The notes under the pieces were generated by a model. That model saw nothing but the letters and a program-made list of their open reading frames with translations. It did no database searches and was not told where the DNA came from. Shown in pieces: positions 1-8,365 of a stretch of DNA of 64,000 nucleotides (position 1 is its first letter; every line of letters begins with the position of its first letter). The stretch lies in NCBI GenBank assembly GCA_021323755.1, contig JAJPKJ010000048.1, positions 1 through 64,000 of the forward strand, read 5' to 3'. The position numbers and the translations under genes were made by a program. Source of the stretch: Chitinophagales bacterium (GTDB lineage Bacteria; Bacteroidota; Bacteroidia; Chitinophagales; Chitinophagaceae).

Positions 1-86
1 GGTCCAACGCCTTTGAGATATTCGATCGGATTATTTAATATGCCTGCAGCAGCGCGGATAAAATTATTTTCAGTAAAAGTAAACAA
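1..86 (-). CDS. recG: RecG helicase, N-terminal fragment
   Basis: Partial gene running off the left edge. The minus-strand frame reads FTENNFIRAAAGILNNPIEY and continues LKGVG to the window edge. The NPIEYLKGVG motif is characteristic of the extreme N terminus of Bacteroidetes RecG, the ATP-dependent helicase that remodels stalled forks and branched DNA. A TAA lies just upstream in frame and there is no ATG, so the start is probably the TTG at 84-86 (or another non-ATG codon nearby). Only about 28 residues are visible, so the call rests on that motif alone. It is transcribed in the same direction as the neighbouring polysaccharide operon but has no obvious functional link to it. Confidence 0.65.
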   Translation of the reverse strand, partial: MFTFTENNFIRAAAGILNNPIEYLKGVG

Positions 87-153
87 AATAAAAGTAGCGA
101 GGCTACCGCCATAGCAAGGTTAGGATCTCAGTCGGCATTTAACAAGGAATCAT

Positions 154-888
154 TTATTGATGTCCTCCCATTTGTAGAATGACATCATCGAGTTTGACGC
201 CGATATGTCTTTCAATATCAATTTTACTTACATTAAGATCGCGCTGCAACTGCAGCTTTTTTATTTGTTCGTCTATATACTTGTTGTTGGCGCTGTTGAG
301 ATCTTCTATTTTTATAACGTTGTCGCTAAAATCCTTTTCCGCCTTTGTATAAGCAGTATATGCGTCTTGGGTTATTTGGTATTGTATTTCGAGTTTTTGA
401 TTTGTTAGCAGATAATCCTCATACCTGGTGAGAATATCCGCTTTTATCAAGCGAAACCGGTCGTTTCTTTCTGCTTCAGCGATTAATTCTTTCTCGTAAG
501 CGATCTTCACATTGTTGCTGGTTTTAGAAAAAATATCCAGTGGGATCTGAATACCAAAATTATAACGAGGATAGTATCCAACATAGTTATTGCCCGCTGC
601 TTTGGGGTCAATTGAAAATTCATTAAGGTTACCTGCTGCCGTAATTTGACCGAGCCAACTGTTTTTTGCCAAACGTATTTCGTATTCAGCGATTGTTACA
701 TTATGATCAGCAATTTCATAAAGCGGATCTTGCAGCGCCAATTGTACCAAGCGCTCCCTGATGTCAACGATTCTTGCAGAATCTGCATTGAGCCTATAGG
801 GACTTGTTCTGCCTTGCTGGTTTGATTTTACTTGCGCATAAATAATTGAGTTACAAAATAATAATGCTAGAAACAATGTTTGCTTCAT
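154..888 (-). CDS. Half-length TolC-family outer membrane protein
   Basis: Outer membrane efflux protein (OEP) type. The start is the ATG at 888, which gives a signal peptide (MKQTLFLALLFCNSIIYAQ); the longer frame to 936 would overlap the upstream gene. The mature part has a long helical segment, a strand-like stretch (YYPRYNFGIQIPLDIFS) that resembles the OEP beta-barrel hairpin, then a charged coiled coil. At about 244 residues it is half the usual 430-490 and appears to carry one OEP repeat. It is last in the minus-strand polysaccharide operon, 10 bp after the polymerase gene, so a role in export through the outer membrane is likely. A periplasmic adaptor role cannot be excluded. Confidence 0.7.
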   Translation of the reverse strand: MKQTLFLALLFCNSIIYAQVKSNQQGRTSPYRLNADSARIVDIRERLVQLALQDPLYEIADHNVTIAEYEIRLAKNSWLGQITAAGNLNEFSIDPKAAGNNYVGYYPRYNFGIQIPLDIFSKTSNNVKIAYEKELIAEAERNDRFRLIKADILTRYEDYLLTNQKLEIQYQITQDAYTAYTKAEKDFSDNVIKIEDLNSANNKYIDEQIKKLQLQRDLNVSKIDIERHIGVKLDDVILQMGGHQ

Positions 889-898
889 GTTTTTCAAT

Positions 899-2401
899 TT
901 AAGGGTTTTGGGCCTGAACCAGGTTGATGTCATCATAGTTAGGCAATTTTATAAAAAATACTAATGCTCCTAAAAAATAGAAAATTCCTGGTTCCAAGAC
1001 CAGCGCTATTTGAGAATACTGGCCTACCATTAAAGTAAACACCATCGTAACCAAAGCTATACAATGATTTTGGATTTCCAGATTTCGTGCGCGGTAAAAA
1101 TTTTTGATGCCACTGCGTAAGAAAAGGTAGTAGCAAAAAAGCAAAATACCAAGTCCAATGAACCCCTGCTCGGCAAACACTTTCATGTAACCGCTGTCCG
1201 GAGTAAAGTGTTCAAGGTAATGACCGGGATTATATTTTGATCCCTCACTTACACAAGTATAGATACCACCACCCATGGGATGATCGTATAAATATGGTTG
1301 AACACGATGACGGTTAATATCTCTCACCGCTGCTGAGGCATCTTTTGTTCCATTAAACGTTGAACGAACTCTTTCTATAGCCGGTGGATGCCATGGCGAA
1401 ACCATCAGCGCTACAAAGCCAAGCAAAGCGATAATGGCAAATATCATTGTTCTTCTTTCATAAATCGTAGCAATGCAATAAAAAGCGATACCTGCAACCA
1501 TCATCAATGTTGCGGTGCGGGTGCCGGAATAAATAAAACCAAATGAATTAATAATTGATGCGATTAATAGCCAGGTTTTTATTTTTTTGTTTTTTTCACG
1601 GATGGTCAGAATAATGCATTGCATGGCTACCGAAGCAAACAATACCCCGGAAGTTGCCGGATCGGATAAAGTAGAGAACTTACGGAGTAATCCGCCTTGT
1701 AAGAACAGTTGAAGTTGCAACGGTCGCGCATTTAACCAATTCCATTCAAAGGCCGCAAGACCAAACCACTGCTGCTTGCAGGCATATGCTGCGAGTATGG
1801 TTACAAAAACAATCCAGAAATAGATAAAATATTTAAATGTTTTCCACGAATTGAGCAGGCAATAACAAATAAGTACAAAAAAAAGCTGGAGTATATATTT
1901 TCTGGTGTAGCTAAACCAACCCAATTTGCTAAACATGTTTGGGTTTAATACTTGTATGATATAGTATGCAAACAGTAGAGATAATCCTACAAAAAGAGGA
2001 CTGTAAAAAAACTTCCTGTCAACCTCACTACGCAATTTATATTTCAATATCACGCTCAAAAGGAGCAGATAGAATAATCCATCCGTAACGCTGGCGTAAG
2101 GGAAATCGATATTGCTTGGTAATCTTTCGAGGAGGGGTGGCAGCGCAGCAAAAGCAATAGTAAAATATAATCCGAAATAAGGATATCGAAAAAATAAAGC
2201 AACAATAAAAATAACGGCAAAAGCCCCAAGTATTCCTATTCCCACTTTAACATCAATCAAGGCTGTGCCACTGGCTATGCCGACTGCCAGCAGTCCAAAA
2301 ATAATATAGCCCAAACCTGTTTTTAATTTTTTATCCAGGAAATGATACCTGAGCCATTCTTTAAAAGGACTACTTTTTTTTATGACGCTGAAGTTATTCA
2401 T
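899..2401 (-). CDS. O-antigen ligase/polymerase-type membrane protein
   Basis: A 500-residue polytopic membrane protein with about ten to twelve hydrophobic segments. The central GTRTATLMMVAGIAFY segment and the following large periplasmic loop (HPMGGGIYTC, HYLEHFTPDSGYMKVFAEQG) match the O-antigen ligase/Wzy (PF04932) pattern. Such proteins polymerise or ligate lipid-linked glycan repeat units on the periplasmic face. It sits between glycosyltransferase and TolC-like genes with gaps of 5 and 10 bp, consistent with one transcript. Ligase and polymerase cannot be separated by sequence alone. The exopolysaccharide context (Wzc-like partner, no lipid A genes) favours polymerase. Confidence 0.8.
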   Translation of the reverse strand: MNNFSVIKKSSPFKEWLRYHFLDKKLKTGLGYIIFGLLAVGIASGTALIDVKVGIGILGAFAVIFIVALFFRYPYFGLYFTIAFAALPPLLERLPSNIDFPYASVTDGLFYLLLLSVILKYKLRSEVDRKFFYSPLFVGLSLLFAYYIIQVLNPNMFSKLGWFSYTRKYILQLFFVLICYCLLNSWKTFKYFIYFWIVFVTILAAYACKQQWFGLAAFEWNWLNARPLQLQLFLQGGLLRKFSTLSDPATSGVLFASVAMQCIILTIREKNKKIKTWLLIASIINSFGFIYSGTRTATLMMVAGIAFYCIATIYERRTMIFAIIALLGFVALMVSPWHPPAIERVRSTFNGTKDASAAVRDINRHRVQPYLYDHPMGGGIYTCVSEGSKYNPGHYLEHFTPDSGYMKVFAEQGFIGLGILLFCYYLFLRSGIKNFYRARNLEIQNHCIALVTMVFTLMVGQYSQIALVLEPGIFYFLGALVFFIKLPNYDDINLVQAQNP

Positions 2402-2406
2402 CAGGC

Positions 2407-2511
2407 TTAGAAAAAAACGAATTTAATAAACATGAAAATTAAAAAAAGAATGAATATGGTTGTCGTCAATACTTCCATCAGTTGTTTTACCGATTTTTCC
2501 TGTTTCGACAT
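2407..2511 (-). CDS. 34-residue single-pass membrane microprotein
   Basis: Small ORF in the 118-bp gap between glycosyltransferase and polymerase genes. It begins MSKQEKSVKQLMEV and continues as one hydrophobic helix (TTTIFILFLIFMFIKFVFF) to a TAA at 2407-2409. It starts 8 bp after the glycosyltransferase stop and ends 5 bp before the polymerase ATG, so it fills the gap exactly, as expected of a translationally coupled gene. The charged N terminus and the C-terminal helix with a Lys near the end suggest an inner-membrane peptide. I do not recognise a family. It could be a small regulator or stabiliser of the polymerase or the Wzc-like protein, which is inference from position. Confidence 0.6.
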   Translation of the reverse strand: MSKQEKSVKQLMEVLTTTIFILFLIFMFIKFVFF

Positions 2512-2519
2512 TCAAGTAA

Positions 2520-3722
2520 TTATTTGTCGGTTAAAAAGGTTTCATAATAGGCATCACCCAACATGCCAATGCTATTTTCCCAACTGTGGGTAAGTGCAAA
2601 ACTTCTTCTTCTTTCTTTTTCTTCTTTATTCTGAAATAATTTGTTGGTAAGAATGAATCGAATTTTGTCAGCATAGTCTTCTTTTGTTTTGCACAGGAAA
2701 ACATAATCACCAAACATTTCCATTGCCTCAGTCACCGTTGCAACAACCGGCTTGCCCATGGCAAGATATTCATCTATTTTTCTCGGATAATTACCTACGG
2801 TCATGGGATTAAGTGCCTGAGGATTTATGCAGATATCGAACTGAAAAATATAGGTAGGCACTTCTTCCGGTTCTATTCTTCCAAGAAAATAAATATTCTT
2901 ATATTTTTCAAGATAGCTTTTCTTAAAAAGCTCGTCGGGGGGGCCAACCATAACAACGCTGCAATCGGGAAATGATTTTGCGATATGCTCTATAACAGTA
3001 ACGTCTAACCGCATTTCGGTAATTGCGCCGCAATACCCGATAATCGGGTGGGGAATGTTCGCCATTTTCTGCGGAACGGGAAAATTGTCGAAAATGAAAT
3101 TTTCGTAATCGCAACCTTGTCCGATATCGAAACTCTTATCATTCCATTCCGATGCATATCTGGCCAGATAGGCAGAATTGGCAACCACCAGATCGGACTT
3201 TTGCATTATCTTTTGTTCCAACCTTGTTCCATGTTTTTTGAAATAGGGTTGTACAGTTAAAAAATCGCGGAGGTAAAAAATGTATTTACTGCATTCCGGC
3301 AAAAGCTCTTTTTGGTAAAAGCCGCGATAGAAATCATTATCATTGATCAATATCGCATCTTTAAAAGATAATTTTTTTACAGCTTTATTAATTGCAGCAG
3401 CAAGACGTTTATTATTTATCTTATTTAAGAAATCATACACCCAATTCACCGAGATCCAATTGATGGATTCCAACACAATATTTGGATTATAGACCCACAG
3501 GTTTTTTTGGATTTCCGTCAACTCCAACTTCTGCTTAGAGACACTCTTATCTTTTTTCTTTCTTAACAATGAATTTCTGTCCGGAACCCTGCTCACAAAC
3601 AATACTCTGTTGTTTCGCGCAAGTTCGTAAGCCATCTCTTTGAAATTAAAACCAATCTCCAGGTCCCACGGCTGAAAGCTGAACAGAATAATATCCTTAT
3701 TATGAATGAAGTTGTGTTTCAT
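2520..3722 (-). CDS. Glycosyltransferase, GT4-like
   Basis: A 400-residue soluble GT-B type protein. The N-terminal half begins DIILFSFQPWDLEIG and contains a segment typical of acceptor domains. The C-terminal half has the nucleotide-sugar domain features: HPIIGYCGAITEMR, VVMVGPP, IYFLGRIEPEEVPTYI and PRKIDEYLAMGKPVVAT (the E of the latter is the conserved EX7E-type position). It is expected to transfer a sugar from a nucleotide donor to a lipid-linked intermediate on the cytoplasmic face. It lies between the Wzc-like gene and the microprotein/polymerase genes. Donor and acceptor cannot be told from sequence. Confidence 0.8.
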   Translation of the reverse strand: MKHNFIHNKDIILFSFQPWDLEIGFNFKEMAYELARNNRVLFVSRVPDRNSLLRKKKDKSVSKQKLELTEIQKNLWVYNPNIVLESINWISVNWVYDFLNKINNKRLAAAINKAVKKLSFKDAILINDNDFYRGFYQKELLPECSKYIFYLRDFLTVQPYFKKHGTRLEQKIMQKSDLVVANSAYLARYASEWNDKSFDIGQGCDYENFIFDNFPVPQKMANIPHPIIGYCGAITEMRLDVTVIEHIAKSFPDCSVVMVGPPDELFKKSYLEKYKNIYFLGRIEPEEVPTYIFQFDICINPQALNPMTVGNYPRKIDEYLAMGKPVVATVTEAMEMFGDYVFLCKTKEDYADKIRFILTNKLFQNKEEKERRRSFALTHSWENSIGMLGDAYYETFLTDK

Positions 3723-3796
3723 GAAAATGTCCTCAATTATCTTAATGCAAAGCCAATTATATTTTTTACCATTTTTCGAATTTTCTTTTGATCAGA

Positions 3797-6025
3797 TTAA
3801 ACATCAAGATAATCTTTCTCAACGTTATTCAAAATTGCGCCGATAAATTTATCCGGAGCAGCTGCTTTTACAAACTGAATGGATTCTTTGTCAATTTCCC
3901 CTAAAGAATTCTTTGCTGAAAAAACGACCATAATGGCATCCGCATATTTTGAAAGCTCTTTACTATCAGAGTGACTATCCAATGCAGCGCCTTCAATGAA
4001 AATAAAATCGTAATGCTGGCCTACTTTATTAAGATTAGACAATAAATTATTTTTTGGCAAGACTTCCGCCGGCGTATAATTGCCCTCATTGCATCCAATG
4101 ATATCAACGTTTGGAATATCGGTGAGCGTTGTAATTCCCCAGATCTTATCTGTTGGATTATCCTGCACACCCAGGCTAAAATTCTCCAAAGTTGGTTTTG
4201 CAGAAAACTTGCGGGTTATCGTATTGTTCGAGAAGTTGGAATCTATGATCAGGATTTTCTTCTTCGTCATGCTGAATGTGTATGCCAATGCTTCAAGAAG
4301 CGTGCTTTTGCCTTCCTGTGATTTTAAACTGGTAACGAGGATGATTTTTTTATTCGTGCTCTCTAATTCAAAACGTAATTTTCTAAAACTTTCAATAAAA
4401 AACTGGTTATTATAATTTGCGTTTTGTACATCGGTCATGTCAAAATTTTCTTTCATCGGTCTTTTGGCAATATCCATTCTATTCACGATTGTCAATAATT
4501 TCAATTTTGTTTCTCTCAAAAAAATTGAAGGACTTCTCAAAGAGGAATCCAGGAACTCAAGAATCAAAATGATAATACAGGTGATGAAAAGAATGCCGAT
4601 GCCCGAAACCCCAACAATAACGCTTCTGTACATTGGCTGCGCTTTGATTGGTGGTTGACCGATCAATGTTTGTTTGAAATTAAAATCGGGATTAACCTCC
4701 AGATCCTGTGAGGTGAACTGGCTGCTCTTGTATTTGGCCAATTCATCTTGCGCACTCTTGAGATCATTTTCAAACGCATTGGCAACAACTTCTGTTCCGC
4801 CTCCGGAATTCGCTATTCTTCTGAATTCACTTGCCTGGTTTTCATAAAGAGAGATATTTTTCTTCGAAGCCTCAATATCAGCCAAGAGCTCTTGCTTTTT
4901 ACTATTTAAATTATCACGTGTCGTTTCTATTCGTTCTGCGGCCCTGGTTGGATTTGTACCGGTTGAAGTTGATTGAGAAAGAGAGGTCATCTTGGTGGTA
5001 TTACTCTTTATTTTCGCTTCAATATCAGGATCGTTCCCGCCTTTTTGGGCCAATTGAACAGAAAGATTTTCATTTTCCTTTTTTAATCGTAAATACTCGG
5101 CGTTATTATTATTTTGAGGTACAACGGTGGTTGTATTCGATGTATTATTGTCCAGATCGGCCAATTGATTAATGACCGCAGTTAACTGGGCATTTAATTT
5201 GTTTAGGTTTGTTTGTTCGTTGGTAACCGCAGTGGTCGCTTCAGCAGCGCTTGATATTGCCGCTCCGGTTGCATCGCCGGTTTTTGACATACCATTAGTA
5301 GCGCGAAATCTTTCCAGCCGGTCGCGTAAACTATCAACCTTTTTTTGTTGAGCTTTTGTGAGGCTATCTATTTTATACAGAGACTCTCTTGTTCTTGATG
5401 AAGTGAGCGAGAAATAGAATTCCTGGAATTTTATACCGATGGTATTCACTACAAAAGCGCTTAGCTCCGGGTTTCTTGAAGTATATAAAATATCAAGAAA
5501 ATCCGAATTCTTTATGCGCTCGATCGTCAGCTTTTTAGAAATATGATAGTCGTCGTATTCATAAAGCAACATCAAATCAAATACTCTTTTTTCGTCCGAC
5601 TCATAATTGTTCAATAAAGTCAGCGTATTGAGCTTTTTATGCAAAATCTCTTTTGCTTTTTGAAAATCCACGAAAGTATATGCCGTGTCTTTTTTATCTT
5701 TTTCAGTCAATTCCGTAAAAGGATGGGAGTTCTCAATATCATGCAATAAAAGCTCATAGGACAACATCCCCAAAACAGTTGGGGATTGGAAGGTCTCGAT
5801 TACATTATTAAAGCGAAGGTCAATTTGGTTGATATCAAAAACCTCGCTGGTGTTCAACGCTACTTTGCTTGTTTGGGTAAGACCTGTGGAATACTGTGCC
5901 TCAGACACATAGGATTTTTTCATGAAAAATGTAAAAACCAATCCAGCAGCAAATCCAATAAATGTCGTTGTAATTATAAGCCACTTCCTGCCTAATAATG
6001 CTTTTAAAAGATAATTAAAGTCCAT
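3797..6025 (-). CDS. Wzc/GumC-like chain-length and BY-kinase protein
   Basis: A 742-residue polysaccharide co-polymerase. There are two transmembrane helices (about residues 14-34 and 468-490) around a large periplasmic region with long coiled coils rich in Asn/Thr/Gln. The C-terminal cytoplasmic domain has a Walker A motif (SLKSQEGKST, 566-575) and a Walker A' (ILIID, about 591-595). The Walker B position reads DFIFIEGAA, with Glu where family members usually have Asp. The tail ends NNVEKDYLDV, with one Tyr in place of the usual Tyr cluster. It is probably the first gene of the minus-strand operon. It is expected to control chain length and couple assembly to export, but its kinase activity is doubtful. 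Confidence 0.85.
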   Translation of the reverse strand: MDFNYLLKALLGRKWLIITTTFIGFAAGLVFTFFMKKSYVSEAQYSTGLTQTSKVALNTSEVFDINQIDLRFNNVIETFQSPTVLGMLSYELLLHDIENSHPFTELTEKDKKDTAYTFVDFQKAKEILHKKLNTLTLLNNYESDEKRVFDLMLLYEYDDYHISKKLTIERIKNSDFLDILYTSRNPELSAFVVNTIGIKFQEFYFSLTSSRTRESLYKIDSLTKAQQKKVDSLRDRLERFRATNGMSKTGDATGAAISSAAEATTAVTNEQTNLNKLNAQLTAVINQLADLDNNTSNTTTVVPQNNNNAEYLRLKKENENLSVQLAQKGGNDPDIEAKIKSNTTKMTSLSQSTSTGTNPTRAAERIETTRDNLNSKKQELLADIEASKKNISLYENQASEFRRIANSGGGTEVVANAFENDLKSAQDELAKYKSSQFTSQDLEVNPDFNFKQTLIGQPPIKAQPMYRSVIVGVSGIGILFITCIIILILEFLDSSLRSPSIFLRETKLKLLTIVNRMDIAKRPMKENFDMTDVQNANYNNQFFIESFRKLRFELESTNKKIILVTSLKSQEGKSTLLEALAYTFSMTKKKILIIDSNFSNNTITRKFSAKPTLENFSLGVQDNPTDKIWGITTLTDIPNVDIIGCNEGNYTPAEVLPKNNLLSNLNKVGQHYDFIFIEGAALDSHSDSKELSKYADAIMVVFSAKNSLGEIDKESIQFVKAAAPDKFIGAILNNVEKDYLDV

Positions 6026-6367
6026 TGGGGTTATTTTCTGAGTTCAATATTAATAATTGAAATATTATAACGTCTTTTTGGCAATTAGCATATATTTCTA
6101 CAAAAAAATGTTTTTTAATGGTTTAAGGCGAAAGATTTTCATAGGAAATAAAGAATCGCGATGAGGAGTTATAAGCAATGTCAATTTTTTAAAACGCAGT
6201 AAGCTCTGAGCAATTCAGCCAAAAATAGGAATTATTTTTAAATACCAAAATAATAAGAAAACAAGCCAAAAGAGAACGCAAATTACTTATTAATAAATAA
6301 TTATGCGCCTTAAATACTATTCGATTTTCAGAATCGTTTATAATTTTTCATTTTCGATCGACATACA
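6026..6367. promoter_or_regulatory. Divergent intergenic region of polysaccharide locus
   Basis: A 342-bp AT-rich gap between the two divergent halves of the polysaccharide locus, so it should hold both promoters. I could not place a convincing TTTG/TAnnTTTG pair for either side. A short dyad (CGATT, 5-bp spacer, AATCG) lies near 6322-6336, about 35 bp before the plus-strand start. No ORF with coding character is visible. Confidence 0.4.
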
Positions 6368-7558
6368 ATGGGCACATTAAAAATACTTTTTTGGATAAGT
6401 TTATTTATTGTTTTTTATAGCTACTTCGGTTATGCTATCTTGTTGTATTTACTGGTTCAGCTAAAAAAGGTATTTTCATCTTCAAAGGCTAAAACGGTAT
6501 TGCTCCAGGAATTTGAGCCTGAAGTTACATTGATCGTTTCTGCCTATAACGAACAGGATTTTATAGAAAAAAAAATCAGGAACACCCTTGCCCTGGATTA
6601 TCCTACTCAGAAACTAAAGATCATTTTCATTACCGACGGCTCTTCAGATAATACTCCCCAAATAATTGCGAAATTCAAAGAAATCCAGTTGCTTCATCAG
6701 GCAGAACGCAGGGGCAAACTCGCTGCGATGAATCGTGCGATACAATTTGTGCAAACTCCTGTTGTTATTTTTTCCGATGCCAATACATTACTAAACACTG
6801 CTTGCATAAAAGAAATTGCAAAACATTATGCGGACCCTTTGGTTGGCGGTGTTGCAGGAGAGAAAAAAGTAGTAAATGATTATGAAAATACGGCAGCCGG
6901 TGTCGGAGAAGGGTTATACTGGAAATACGAATCCTTCTTAAAAAAATTGGATTCTTCTCTTCATTCTGTAGTTGGCGCTGCGGGTGAGTTGTTTTCTGTA
7001 AGAACAGATTTATTTGAAAAGGAAGAAAAAGAGGTTATCATCGAAGATTTTGTTCAGTCTCTGAAGATATGTATGAAAGGGTACGTGATCAGATATGAAC
7101 CCAATGCTTATGCGATTGAAACATCCTCGGAATCCATGAAAGAAGAAGAAAAAAGAAAGATCAGAATTTGTGCTGGGGCATTTCAGGCGATGGGAATCCT
7201 GAAAGGGTTGTTTAATGTCTTCAAATACCCGGTTCTGTCCTTTCAATTCATTTCGCACCGTATTCTACGCTGGACTCTTTGTCCCATTTGTCTGATAATC
7301 TTATTTCTGGTAAATATCATCATTGTCCTTCAGGATCAAGCCGTATTTTATAGTGCAGTCTTAGCAGTTCAGGGCTGCTTTTATATTTGCGCATTAATTG
7401 GATGGTTTTATGCAAATAAGAACATCAAGCTTAAAGCACTTTATATTCCCTACTATTTTTTCTTTATGAATATTGCAGTTTTCTTAGGGTTTAGAAGGTT
7501 TATTATGAAAAAGCAAACGGTGCTCTGGGAGAAAGCGGTACGCCAAAAAACAGCTTAA
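6368..7558 (+). CDS. Membrane glycosyltransferase family 2
   Basis: A 396-residue enzyme with an N-terminal transmembrane helix, a cytoplasmic GT2 catalytic domain and three C-terminal membrane helices, the layout of processive BcsA/PgaC-like synthases. Visible motifs are VTLIVSAYNEQDFIEKKIRN (donor site), ITDGSSDNT, FSDANT (DxD position) and IIEDFVQSLKI (ED acid motif). The usual QxxRW is weak here (KRKIRICAGAFQAMG aligns with the region), so a non-processive transferase is also possible. It is the first plus-strand gene of the polysaccharide locus, divergent from the Wzc-like gene. Confidence 0.75.
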   Translation: MGTLKILFWISLFIVFYSYFGYAILLYLLVQLKKVFSSSKAKTVLLQEFEPEVTLIVSAYNEQDFIEKKIRNTLALDYPTQKLKIIFITDGSSDNTPQIIAKFKEIQLLHQAERRGKLAAMNRAIQFVQTPVVIFSDANTLLNTACIKEIAKHYADPLVGGVAGEKKVVNDYENTAAGVGEGLYWKYESFLKKLDSSLHSVVGAAGELFSVRTDLFEKEEKEVIIEDFVQSLKICMKGYVIRYEPNAYAIETSSESMKEEEKRKIRICAGAFQAMGILKGLFNVFKYPVLSFQFISHRILRWTLCPICLIILFLVNIIIVLQDQAVFYSAVLAVQGCFYICALIGWFYANKNIKLKALYIPYYFFFMNIAVFLGFRRFIMKKQTVLWEKAVRQKTA

Positions 7559-7927
7559 TCACCGTTTTATAGGGTAATTCCCAGTAATAAGGAGTAATTG
7601 ACGTGCTGTTAATAAAAAAAATGCCCTCAATGTTTGGCTATTAGAAAATTGTTATTATTTTTACCACTGATTAAGTATCCAATGTAGATTCAAATCCTCT
7701 GAACTCCTCATTAATTCAGTACTTATCTATCTACAAAAATCCCTTGGAAATCCCCCGCCGATACCTGTTTAACGCACAAAATTCTAAGTAAGTTTATATT
7801 ACACATCCTTAAAGCCATACTTCTTTTGCAGGAAGTAGTTTCGTAAAGCCAATACCTTTTGTGAGCCCAGTATCTGATGATGTTACCCTATTAAAAAATA
7901 TTGGTTTTAAACTAAGCACTTCTGCCC
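7559..7927. other. Intergenic region before response regulator
   Basis: A 369-bp gap without an ORF of coding character. A 9-base inverted pair (ATAGGGTAA near 7570, TTACCCTAT near 7882) is separated by about 300 bp and is probably chance. The promoter of the response-regulator gene must lie here, but no clear consensus was found. Confidence 0.4.
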
Positions 7928-8329
7928 ATGAAAAAGCAAATTTTAGCAATAGATGATAGCAAAGCAATCCGCTTTTTGCTTCAGACCATACTCAGTAAAG
8001 ACTACCAGGTAATAACTATGCCGGATGGTTGTTCAGCAATGTATTGGCTTTCAAAAAAGAATTTACCAGATTTAATTATTGCCGATCCTCAGCTACCCGA
8101 TATGGACAATTGGGAATTAATCCATCAACTCTCGTCAAGCGGGATTTATGGGGATATTCCTCTTCTTGTTTTATCTGCTTTGGATAATCAGGAAACGCAG
8201 GTTAAATGTATTGAGTACAGCGTTTCAAAATATTTTTTGAAACCTTTTAACCCGGTGGACTTATTGACGTCTATAAACAACCTTATGAAAAAACAAGTGG
8301 TTGACAAGAATTTTTTTAATGCTAACTAA
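7928..8329 (+). CDS. Single-domain response regulator (CheY-like)
   Basis: A 133-residue receiver domain with no output domain. The functional residues are present: acidic pair D9/D10, phosphoacceptor D53 (LIIADPQLPDMD), S83 at the Thr/Ser switch position and K105 (FLKPF). It should be phosphorylated by an unlinked histidine kinase and act by protein contact. The next gene, 36 bp downstream, encodes a priming sugar transferase with its own degenerate receiver-like N terminus, so a role in controlling polysaccharide initiation is a reasonable inference. Confidence 0.9.
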   Translation: MKKQILAIDDSKAIRFLLQTILSKDYQVITMPDGCSAMYWLSKKNLPDLIIADPQLPDMDNWELIHQLSSSGIYGDIPLLVLSALDNQETQVKCIEYSVSKYFLKPFNPVDLLTSINNLMKKQVVDKNFFNAN

Positions 8330-8365
8330 TGGCGCTACCGTAATTATGAAACTATAAACCTTTTT

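Noticed and set aside
7569-7890. ATAGGGTAA / TTACCCTAT inverted pair flanking the gap before the response regulator
   Set aside because: Only 9 bases and 300 bp apart; expected by chance, with no transposase or target duplication.
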